Assembly: GCA_009691815.1 (NCBI GenBank)
Contig: SIAL01000061.1
Span: 1-12,049 of the forward strand
DNA: 12,049 bases
Source of the DNA: Gemmataceae bacterium
GTDB taxonomy: Bacteria > Planctomycetota > Planctomycetia > Gemmatales > Gemmataceae
Direction of reading: 5' to 3'
Shown: positions 1 through 6,638 of the stretch, one piece after another
Position numbering within the stretch: position 1 is the first letter of the stretch
Layout of the letters: each line of letters begins with the position of its first letter
The notes under the pieces: model-generated
What the model was told of the DNA's origin: nothing
Seen by the model: the letters and a program-made list of their open reading frames with translations, nothing else
Database searches by the model: none
Program-made: the position numbers and the translations under genes

Positions 1-698
1 CGCTGGGGGAGGGCTGGCTTGGATTCATGAAAAAGAAAGTCATCGAAATTGATATGACCCCATGGCCCGTTGTAACGATCGATGATTTTGATTCGGATCT
101 GTTTCCCCATTTGTTTGGTGAGGTCCAAACCAAACCGGGTCAAGGTTTCGGATTCCACGCCGTTGGCCTGGACTAGGACCTTGCCCGAAGGCACTTCAAG
201 GACTTGGACCACCGTAAGGTCGCTGGAACCACCTGCCACGAGAAAACTAGCCCAGGGGTGCGTTACTTGGAAGGGAATCGAGGTAAGGGTACCGGTGGGT
301 GTGTCACTGGCTTTTTCGTAGGTTCCAATCCAAAACTTGCCTTGGTGGTTGGATTTCATGTCTCCCCGACGACTGCCAACCGTGTCTCCTTCAATGGGTT
401 GGCCTTTGAAGGCGTCTCCCTCGGCAATCCAGTCGCTAAGATCGCCTTTTTCAAAATCCAAATTAAGGACCCTGCCATCGTCAGCCTTGGGTTTGATTCC
501 CGCCAATATCGAGGCGCTGTCGGGGGCGGCCCCTTTCTTTTGAGTTTTCTTGGCTGCTGATTTGGAGGGGCGATCCTGGCCCAAAATGGGTAAAGCAACG
601 GCACCCAAAAACAGGGCCAAGGCACTCATTCGGCCCATTCGAAGCAACAAAGCAAGGGAATTGTAAACCAACGCATACCGGAAAACGGTAGAACTCAT
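1..698 (-). CDS. Secreted protein with jelly-roll-like N-terminal domain, partial (C-terminus outside window)
   Basis: An open frame of 232 codons runs from the ATG at 698 to the left edge with no stop, so only the N-terminal part is visible. The ATG is preceded by GAGG seven bases upstream, which supports this start; Met21 and Met24 are alternatives that would give a more compact signal peptide. Residues about 24-41 are hydrophobic and end in ALPILGQ, a likely export signal. A Lys/Ala/Pro-rich linker follows (about 44-75). Residues about 78-225 form one domain, starting LNLDFEKGDLSDW and closing WGHINFDDFLFHE. From memory, this type of domain precedes PVC-type heme-binding or dehydrogenase modules in planctomycete secreted proteins; its fold resembles carbohydrate-binding jelly rolls. 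The catalytic or heme part, if any, lies outside. It is divergent from the heme protein at 834, so the two may share regulation. The coding call is strong; the family is inferred. Confidence 0.8.
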   Translation of the reverse strand, partial: MSSTVFRYALVYNSLALLLRMGRMSALALFLGAVALPILGQDRPSKSAAKKTQKKGAAPDSASILAGIKPKADDGRVLNLDFEKGDLSDWIAEGDAFKGQPIEGDTVGSRRGDMKSNHQGKFWIGTYEKASDTPTGTLTSIPFQVTHPWASFLVAGGSSDLTVVQVLEVPSGKVLVQANGVESETLTRFGLDLTKQMGKQIRIKIIDRYNGPWGHINFDDFLFHESKPALPQ

Positions 699-721
699 GG
701 GAAGGCCTCAATTAGGGGGAT

Positions 722-742
722 GCCTCTATTTTGGATAGAGGC
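722..742. promoter_or_regulatory. Perfect 7-bp inverted repeat in the divergent intergenic region
   Basis: GCCTCTA at 722-728 and TAGAGGC at 736-742 are exact inverted copies around a 7-base loop (TTTTGGA). The repeat lies 23 bp upstream of the minus-strand start at 698 and about 90 bp upstream of the plus-strand start at 834, in the only divergent promoter region of the window. It could be an operator for a dimeric regulator, or a hairpin in the 5' leader of the left gene. No T-run follows in either direction, so a terminator is unlikely. The function is inferred from position only. Confidence 0.35.
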
Positions 743-764
743 GGGCATTTGGACCACCTCCCAT

Positions 765-793
765 TTGACAAGTTTTCCCCAAGTACTTAACCT
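765..793 (+). promoter_or_regulatory. Candidate promoter for the heme protein gene
   Basis: TTGACA at 765-770 matches the housekeeping sigma factor -35 consensus exactly. At 17-bp spacing the -10 position (788-793, TAACCT) matches the consensus poorly, and an A/T-rich TACTTAA lies slightly closer (784-790). The site is 64 bp upstream of the ATG at 834 and downstream of the inverted repeat at 722-742. A perfect hexamer can occur by chance and planctomycete promoters are poorly defined, so this is tentative. Confidence 0.25.
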
Positions 794-833
794 TTCCTCG
801 AGCACCCCTTTCGCAAAACCCCGCGAGTCCACC

Positions 834-3791
834 ATGCTTTCCACTTGTTTTTGTGGCATCGGCCCCCTTCTTTTGGCCCTTGTTGGTCAAGTTTCCGCCC
901 CTGAAAAACCCAAGGATGCACCCCTCCCACCTTTGGCATCCAGCCAGCGAATGCAGGTCGAGGCGGGGCTAAAAGTCTCACTAATCGCTGCGGAACCTGT
1001 AATATTGCAACCGATTGCCCTCGCCACCGATGCCAAAGGCAGGCTTTGGGTGGTGGAATGTTTTTCCTATCCGATGTGGCTCGCCGACCCCACCAAGGGG
1101 AAGGATCGGATCACCATCCTCGAAGACAAAGACGGTGATGGCACCTTTGAAACAAAAAAGGTCTTCCTGAACAACTGTTCCAACCTCTCGGGTATTGCCG
1201 TTGGCATGGGAGGGGTTTGGTTGTGTTCGACCCCCAACCTGATTTTCGTCCCGGATGCCGATGGCGATGGGGTGGCGGATGGACCGGCAAAAATCGTCCT
1301 CACCGGTTTCGACCTTTCGGCAAAGCACAATGTTTCTTGTGCCTTAAAATGGGGCCCGGATGGCTGGCTTTGGGGCTGCAACGGCATCCTTTCCAATAGC
1401 AAGCTGGGCGCCCCGGGAACGGCCGATAAGGATCGCTTGTCGATCAATTGCGGGGTTTGGCGCTATCATCCCACGCAAGGGAAAGTCGCCGCGGTTACCC
1501 ACGGGACCACCAACCCTTGGGGCTTGGATTTCGACCAATGGGGGGAAGCTTTCATTACTAACTGTGTCATCAGTCATGTTTGGCACGCCCAACCGGGTGC
1601 CCGGCTGGAACGGATGTTTGGAAACGACCTCAATCCCCATGCCTATGGCTTGATACCAAGCATCGCCGATCACCTCCATTGGGGGGGCGGGCATTGGACC
1701 TCCAGTCGAGGCGGCAAAGGAGTCCATTCCAACACAGGCGGTGGTCATGCCCACGCGGGGGCGGCAATCCTTTCGGGGAAAACATGGTCCGAAGAATTGC
1801 AGAGCTCGATTTTGATGCTTAACATTCACGGCAATCGGGTCAACCGGGACAAATTGATTCTTGACGGTGCTACTTACAAAGCCACCCACCGAGCCGATCC
1901 GGTCCAAAGCCCTGATCCTTGGTTTCGAGGGGTTTCGCTTACCACCGGTCCGGATGATTTGGTCTATTTCAGCGATTGGTCCGACACGGGGGAATGCCAC
2001 AATTATGACAAAGCCGACATGACCAACGGACGGGTTTATCGGCTTGCCCCGGCGGAGTACAGTCATCAAAAGGCCAAGGACCTGACCGCGGAAAGTGACT
2101 TGAATTTGGCCAAGATCCAAGATGGTGGAGGCGAATGGAACGCCAACACGGCCCGGATCATTCTCCAAGAAAGAGCGACAAAGGGCATCATTTCAGCCGA
2201 AGCCATTCAATGGCTCCGCGGAGATTACGCCCCAGAATTGACCCATGTCCGCAGGTTGTGGACTCTTTTCGCCATTGGCAAACTGGACAGGGAACAACTT
2301 GCCAAGCGAATGAAAAACAAAAAGCAGCCTCGATTGGTAGGCTGGGCTTACCGGTTGGCGGGCGAGATGGGTTTACCGGATTTGGTTGTCACCGGTTGCC
2401 AAACGGAAACGGATCCATGGGTCCGAGGCGTTTTGGTAAGTACCGCCACGGGCCTCTCCGGCGAGGCCCAATCTCAGGCCGCCCTTGGACTTTTGACGGG
2501 GCCGGCGTTTACCCAACAAACCACTCGCCTCATGCACTGGTATGCGGCGGAACCCTCCATCGCGAAATATCCTAGTGTGGCCGAGCAGGTAATAAGCACC
2601 GCCAAAGATTCCCTGTTGGTTCAATATGCCGCAAGACGAGTGGCGTTGGTAAGTAATTATGACAAGGAGACCTCGGGGACCGATTGGCTTTTGGAAAAAC
2701 TTTTACAAAAAAAGGTTGTTGCCGGGGCTGAGCAAGGATTCCTCCTTGGACTTAACGAAAGCCTTGCTCAGCCCGGAACCCGTCTTCCGCAACGGGAAAA
2801 AGTCGATGCGGTGCTTTTGCAATATCAAAAGAGTTCCCATCCCGGGACCCTCGGAGAGGTTGCCAAATTGGCACAATTCACCAAAACCCCAAAGGCTTGG
2901 GACCTCACAAGGGTGATTGTTGAAAATGACCAGTTACCCCTTTCCTTGCGGCAGGAAATTTTGGCCCAACCCCGAATCATTCCCAATGAGGTAAGCTCAA
3001 AATGGCTTATTTTCATGGGGAGGAATCCAGATTTGCGACTCTCCTCTTGGGTAACCCGAGCCCGCTTCAAAGATGAGTCCCTGCCTGGGGAAATCTTGTC
3101 TTCCTGGAATAATCTTCCCATCATCGAACGCCAGCAAGCTTTGGAACTTTTGGTGGAAAGACCGGCCTGGACGAACAAACTCTTGGATGCCCTGGAAGCG
3201 GAAAAAATCGTGGCAAGGGATATTCCCGTCCATATCGCCAGACAAATCGCATTGCTTCCCGGAAAGGAATTTTCCCGGAGAATCGAGAAAAGTTGGGGGT
3301 CCATCCGACCATTCAACCAGGATAAGGTAAAGCTTCTTGGCGACTGGAAAACCAAGCTTGCCGCCCTTGATTTGAATAAAGCCAATCTAACCCAAGGGGC
3401 CAAGGTCTACGAACAAAGTTGCGGGGCCTGTCATAAACTTTTCGGCAGAGGGGCGGCGTTGGGGCCTGACCTTACCGGGGGGCAGCGCCAAAGCCTTGAT
3501 TATTGGGCGGAAAACTTGGTGGACCCCTCGGCCATAGTGCCCAAAGAATTCAAACTTGAGGTGCTTGAACTGAAAAACGGTCGAGTCATTTCGGGGGCTG
3601 TTCAGGTTGAAACGCCGATGGCCCTCACCGTTAGAACAACCACTGAAACACTAACGATTTCACCTGCGGACTTGGAAACTCGCCGGGTCACCAACCAATC
3701 GCTCATGCCCGAGGGACAGTTGGAGCGGTTTACGCCTCAGGAACTAGTTGACTTGCTTGGCTACTTGATGGCCAAAGAGGGGGCTAAGTGA
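834..3791 (+). CDS. PVC-type heme-binding protein: membrane-bound-dehydrogenase-type propeller plus C-terminal CxxCH cytochrome domain
   Basis: The protein has 985 residues from the ATG at 834. This start is preferred over the in-frame ATG at 720 because residues 1-21 then form a signal peptide (MLSTCFCGIGPLLLALVGQVSA), while the upstream 38 codons look non-coding. Residues about 40-405 match the planctomycete membrane-bound dehydrogenase propeller: GLKVSLIAAEP near 45, two Asp-rich DxDGDG loops (97-105 and 141-150) that may bind calcium, GGGHAHAGA near 302 and NIHGNRVNRDK near 330. Residues about 460-820 are helical and repeat-like (HEAT-type). The C-terminal heme domain has C863-x-x-C866-H867 for covalent c-type heme, and Met958 in SLMPEG is the likely distal ligand. 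Such proteins are exported and thought to oxidise sugars or related compounds and pass electrons to the respiratory chain. The substrate is unknown. No clear Shine-Dalgarno site is seen. Confidence 0.92.
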   Translation: MLSTCFCGIGPLLLALVGQVSAPEKPKDAPLPPLASSQRMQVEAGLKVSLIAAEPVILQPIALATDAKGRLWVVECFSYPMWLADPTKGKDRITILEDKDGDGTFETKKVFLNNCSNLSGIAVGMGGVWLCSTPNLIFVPDADGDGVADGPAKIVLTGFDLSAKHNVSCALKWGPDGWLWGCNGILSNSKLGAPGTADKDRLSINCGVWRYHPTQGKVAAVTHGTTNPWGLDFDQWGEAFITNCVISHVWHAQPGARLERMFGNDLNPHAYGLIPSIADHLHWGGGHWTSSRGGKGVHSNTGGGHAHAGAAILSGKTWSEELQSSILMLNIHGNRVNRDKLILDGATYKATHRADPVQSPDPWFRGVSLTTGPDDLVYFSDWSDTGECHNYDKADMTNGRVYRLAPAEYSHQKAKDLTAESDLNLAKIQDGGGEWNANTARIILQERATKGIISAEAIQWLRGDYAPELTHVRRLWTLFAIGKLDREQLAKRMKNKKQPRLVGWAYRLAGEMGLPDLVVTGCQTETDPWVRGVLVSTATGLSGEAQSQAALGLLTGPAFTQQTTRLMHWYAAEPSIAKYPSVAEQVISTAKDSLLVQYAARRVALVSNYDKETSGTDWLLEKLLQKKVVAGAEQGFLLGLNESLAQPGTRLPQREKVDAVLLQYQKSSHPGTLGEVAKLAQFTKTPKAWDLTRVIVENDQLPLSLRQEILAQPRIIPNEVSSKWLIFMGRNPDLRLSSWVTRARFKDESLPGEILSSWNNLPIIERQQALELLVERPAWTNKLLDALEAEKIVARDIPVHIARQIALLPGKEFSRRIEKSWGSIRPFNQDKVKLLGDWKTKLAALDLNKANLTQGAKVYEQSCGACHKLFGRGAALGPDLTGGQRQSLDYWAENLVDPSAIVPKEFKLEVLELKNGRVISGAVQVETPMALTVRTTTETLTISPADLETRRVTNQSLMPEGQLERFTPQELVDLLGYLMAKEGAK

Positions 3792-3882
3792 ACCAAAGGA
3801 ATAATGCAACCTTTGCCATCTACAGGGTGGATAATTTGCTTTTAGTTGGATTGGATCCAGCACCAAACCAAGGCTAAAAACG

Positions 3883-3889
3883 AGGGGAG
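3883..3889 (+). promoter_or_regulatory. Ribosome binding site of the decayed PQQ-like gene
   Basis: AGGGGAG lies five bases before the ATG at 3895, which opens MNRGCNP and then stops at TAG (3916-3918). This well-formed site in front of a frame that dies after seven codons marks 3895 as the former start of the PQQ-like gene, whose body lies in another frame. Confidence 0.5.
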
Positions 3890-3894
3890 TGTCC

Positions 3895-4428
3895 ATGAAT
3901 CGAGGTTGTAATCCTTAGTTGGTGGCGGTTCCTGCCTGTTTGCGGGGGGGGATTGGCTTGGTTGGCGGGGGCCTACCGGGCAAGGATTGACGGACGATAA
4001 AAACCTGCCAACCCTTTGGTCCAAAGAAGGGAAGAACCACCTTTGGAAGGTAATGCTACCCGGAAATACCAAGGGGGATCGGCGGGACCTCAATCAATCC
4101 AGTCCAATCATTGTGAAAAATCGGTTCATTATCACCGCCAGTTTTTGGCCCCAAGGACAAGAAGTAACCAAGGCCATTTCGGAACACCACATTGCTTGCT
4201 ATGATCTGGAAAAGGGGTCCCTGATCTGGGATTTCCGGGCCAAACCCGGACCTTGGTTGCTCACAGACCTGCGTGGTGGTTATACCGCCCTCACCCCTGC
4301 GAGCGATGGCGAACGACTTTATGTTGTATTCGGGTCTTCCGTCCTTGCCGCCTACGATTTGGAGGGCAACTTTTTGTGGCGTGCGGAAATTGCGCCCTAC
4401 GAGTTTGATGTTGCCCTTGGTCCCAGTG
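3895..4428 (+). pseudogene. PQQ-like beta-propeller gene remnant: N-terminal part, 5' frameshift, truncated
   Basis: From 3912 a frame reads SLVGGGSCLFAGG, then WLGWRGPTGQGLT and NLPTLWSKEGKNHLWKVMLPG, the typical opening of planctomycete PQQ-binding-like propeller proteins (W-RGP, then LP-x-x-W and W-K-x-x-LPG). Further on, HHIACYDLEKGSLIWDF and LAAYDLEGNFLWRAEI are two PQQ-type blades (about 4188-4400). That frame is closed upstream by TAA at 3909 and has no ATG. A start with a good ribosome binding site sits at 3895 in another frame, and one missing base near 3910 would join them into a plausible signal peptide. The frame stays open to about 4428, where GPS, which should lead into another SPV-type blade, runs directly into BNR sequence. 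Only about 170 of an expected roughly 400 residues remain. A start at TTG 3987 could still make a short protein, but without a signal peptide. Confidence 0.72.
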
Positions 4429-5038
4429 ACTGGTGTGTAATGGATTGGGTCAATCCCGATTCGAAATGCCTATTTGCCTTGAAACACGAATCGGGTGGCG
4501 TAATGGTCCGTTCGATGGATGGGGGAAATCCTTTTCGGAAATAGGCAAAGGGTTTGCCTCGGCATGGGTATTTGATGAAAATATAGCCGTCGCCACCCAG
4601 ATAAAAACCAAAATCCAACCCAACCCAAAGTTGATGCGAACCACCAAGTCGGGCGATAATTGGTCGTAAGTCGCCGAGTTTGCCACAGACGCTTTGCCCA
4701 AATGGGGCAATTGCAAACTCTATTGGGTGGTGGAAAATGCCTTGATCGCCACAACCGATCAAGGTGCCAAATGGTCTAAAATAAGTAATTTGAAGGATGT
4801 CAAATTGGGCCCCATTTTTGGCAAAAAACAAGGCCACCCCTTTGTGTTGACCAAAACGGGAATCAGCGAGTCCTTTGATGAGGGTAAGTCATGGGGGAAG
4901 ACAATCCCGCTGCCCAAGGACCTCAAGGGATGGTCCCCGTTAACTTGTCTCGATTACGACCCTATTAACGATATTTTTTATGTTCTAAAAACGGGGTCGG
5001 AATTGTTTCGTCTTCAACGAACCAAAGGGGAAGGCTAA
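4429..5038 (+). pseudogene. BNR/Asp-box (sialidase-like propeller) gene remnant: C-terminal part, frameshift and in-frame stop
   Basis: Translation over two frames gives a continuous BNR-repeat protein. It starts DWCVMDWVNPDSKCLFALKH in the same frame as the PQQ-like remnant. At the first Asp box (SMDGG, 4512-4526) the frame is lost: one base is missing in the G5-A3 run, and the original frame meets TAG at 4542. In the next frame it resumes as KSFSEIGKGFASAWVFDENI, reaches a second Asp box (KSGDNWS) and hits TAA at 4667-4669, where a Lys codon would fit. The same frame then continues through TTDQGAKWSK and SFDEGKSWGK to TAA at 5036-5038. Four Asp boxes of the form S/T-x-D/S-x-G-x-x-W/F are visible. 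In the family such proteins are propellers of sialidase or photosystem-stability type, often secreted. The N-terminal half and start are absent, so the intact activity cannot be assigned. Confidence 0.75.
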
Positions 5039-5127
5039 CGACCGATTCTTGGTTCCCCATTGTGCCGTAAAAGGTTTGAGTGATTTGTGCTACGGAATCA
5101 ATAAATGCCCTAAAATCAAAAGGAAAT

Positions 5128-5132
5128 AGGAG
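5128..5132 (+). promoter_or_regulatory. Ribosome binding site deciding the oxidoreductase start
   Basis: AGGAG ends eight bases before the ATG at 5141 and eleven before the adjacent ATG at 5144. The spacing favours 5141. It is the clearest Shine-Dalgarno site before an intact plus-strand gene here. The 102 bp between the BNR remnant and this gene hold no other convincing signal. Confidence 0.55.
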
Positions 5133-5140
5133 TCCATCCC

Positions 5141-6496
5141 ATGATGAATCGTCGTGTTTTTTTCGCCGCAGGTGCGGCGGGCCTTTCCTCCTCACACCTT
5201 TTTGGGGATGAATTTGCCGATCGAAAGATAAAAGTCGGTCTCATCGGCACAGGATGGTACGGCAAGATTGACCTGTTGCGATTGATCCAAGTTGCACCGG
5301 TTGAGGTGGTGTCCCTTTGTGATCCTGATCAAAAAATGTTGGCAGATGCCGCACAAATCGTGGCAGGAAGGCAAAAGTCAGGGAAATCTCCCCGAACCTA
5401 TGCGGACTATCGCAAAATGCTCGCTGAAAAGGACCTCGATTTGGTTTTGATCGGCTCCCCGGACCATTGGCACGCCTTACATGCCATTACGGCAATGGAA
5501 TCCGGAGCGGACCTTTACCTACAAAAACCGATAAGTTCCGACATTGCGGAGGGAGAGGCGATCCTGGCCACCGCCCGTAAATTGGGTCGGGTGGTTCAGG
5601 TGGGAATGCAGAGGCGAAGCACCCCCCACCTAATCGAGGCGAAAGATCGGGTGATCAGTCAGGGTCTTTTGGGAAAGGTTGGCCACATCGACCTTTATTG
5701 TTATTACCACATGCGTAACAACGACAATGCACCAGACATTAAACCTCCAGGAAATCTGGATTATGACTTGTGGACTGGTCCCGCCCCCATGCGGCCCTTC
5801 AACCGGATCGTTCACCCTCGAGGTTGGCGTGCTTTCATGGAATATGGCAACGGCATCGTTGGGGATATGTGTGTCCATATGCTTGATATGGTCCGTTGGA
5901 TGCTTGATTTGGGTTGGCCCAAAACGGTAAGTTCCAATGGCGGCATACTGATCCAAAAACAGGGGCGGGCCAACATCTCGGACACACAATCGGCCTTGTT
6001 TGATTTTGGCGGCTTGACCGCTTCTTGGGAACATCGAACTTATGGAGCTGCCGCCGACCCCGAATACCCTTGGGGTGCCACGATTTATGGCGAAAAGGGT
6101 ACGCTTAAATTAAGCGTGAACAAATTTGAGTTCTTCCCCAATGGCAGGAATAAAGCCACCGTTTCGGGTACACCCCTGTTTGAGTTTGAGAAATACCCCG
6201 AGGACAAAACCGAAAAAGATCTGGAACAGCATGTCGCCTCGGCGGTTCGGGTTCATCAGCAAGACCTTCTCAGGGCCATTGTCAAACGCTCCAAGCCTGT
6301 TTCGGACATTGAGCAAGGCCACATTTCCACAGCAAGTTGCATCCTTGCCAATATGGCCATGAAGTTGGGCCGAAGCCTTGCCTACGACCCACTTAAAAAA
6401 GAAATCGCCGGCGATCCCGAGGCAAACAAACTTCTCATTCGGCCTTATCGTGATCCTTACAGCCATCCCGGTTTGGTCAAGTTTAGACCCATGTGA
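5141..6496 (+). CDS. Exported Gfo/Idh/MocA family NAD(P)-dependent oxidoreductase
   Basis: The protein has 451 residues, usual for planctomycete members of this family. MMNRRVFFAAGAAGLSSS is a twin-arginine-type leader, implying export after folding with bound cofactor. The Rossmann domain follows: beta strand plus GTGWYG at 36-41, an acidic D61 after the second strand, and SPDHWHALHA at 106-115. Lys129 lies in LQKP, the family's usual EKP motif with Gln for Glu, a variant I recall from secreted planctomycete members. The C-terminal domain carries the DxxxH pair D242/H246 (GDMCVHMLD), expected to act with Lys129 in hydride transfer, and a sheet region to about residue 340. Family members oxidise or reduce sugars, inositols and related polyols; the substrate here is not readable. 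The gene lies downstream of the heme protein and the two propeller remnants on the same strand, suggesting a shared catabolic role. Confidence 0.93.
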   Translation: MMNRRVFFAAGAAGLSSSHLFGDEFADRKIKVGLIGTGWYGKIDLLRLIQVAPVEVVSLCDPDQKMLADAAQIVAGRQKSGKSPRTYADYRKMLAEKDLDLVLIGSPDHWHALHAITAMESGADLYLQKPISSDIAEGEAILATARKLGRVVQVGMQRRSTPHLIEAKDRVISQGLLGKVGHIDLYCYYHMRNNDNAPDIKPPGNLDYDLWTGPAPMRPFNRIVHPRGWRAFMEYGNGIVGDMCVHMLDMVRWMLDLGWPKTVSSNGGILIQKQGRANISDTQSALFDFGGLTASWEHRTYGAAADPEYPWGATIYGEKGTLKLSVNKFEFFPNGRNKATVSGTPLFEFEKYPEDKTEKDLEQHVASAVRVHQQDLLRAIVKRSKPVSDIEQGHISTASCILANMAMKLGRSLAYDPLKKEIAGDPEANKLLIRPYRDPYSHPGLVKFRPM

Positions 6497-6638
6497 TGCT
6501 TTGCATTCGGGAACTTGGCAATTGGATGGGAAGCCCCTCCGTGCAGGGGATGTGATTTTGGTAAACTTTGCGGGTTTTGTGGTCGATAGTGGTTATAAGG
6601 GTTGTGCCTAACCACTATGGAAAGGCGTTTGGGAATCT
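6497..6638 (+). other. Intergenic stretch with a possible short coding remnant
   Basis: This 142-bp stretch lies between the oxidoreductase and the efflux lipoprotein. One frame, ending at TAA 6609-6611, reads SGTWQLDGKPLRAGDVILVNF. That resembles the opening of small planctomycete lipoproteins with a transthyretin- or carboxypeptidase-regulatory-like domain, where G-x-V/W-x-LDGKPL is common. The frame has no start of its own, no signal peptide and ends about 20 residues later, so at most it is a fragment. Weak GGAAAGG (6619-6625) and GGGA (6631-6634) precede the next gene. No terminator or clear promoter is visible. Confidence 0.25.

Noticed and set aside
720..833. In-frame N-terminal extension of the heme protein starting at ATG 720
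   Set aside because: The extra 38 codons look non-coding and overlap the inverted repeat and candidate promoter. The Met at 834 begins a proper signal peptide.
1344..2168. A 274-codon open frame on the minus strand opposite the heme protein
   Set aside because: It shows no recognisable motif, signal or ribosome binding site and lies fully opposite strongly conserved propeller sequence. It is a shadow frame.
2825..3403. A 192-codon minus-strand open frame opposite the repeat region of the heme protein
   Set aside because: Its composition reads as the reverse of an Arg/Leu-rich helical region, with no domain motifs. It is a shadow frame.
3852..3859. 8-bp palindrome TGGATCCA in the gap before the PQQ-like remnant
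   Set aside because: It is short, without a loop or T-run, and expected by chance in a region of this size. It is neither a terminator nor a convincing operator.
5065..5095. Inverted repeat CCGTA / TACGG before the oxidoreductase
   Set aside because: The stem is only 5 bp with a 21-base loop and no T-run, so it is not distinguishable from chance.
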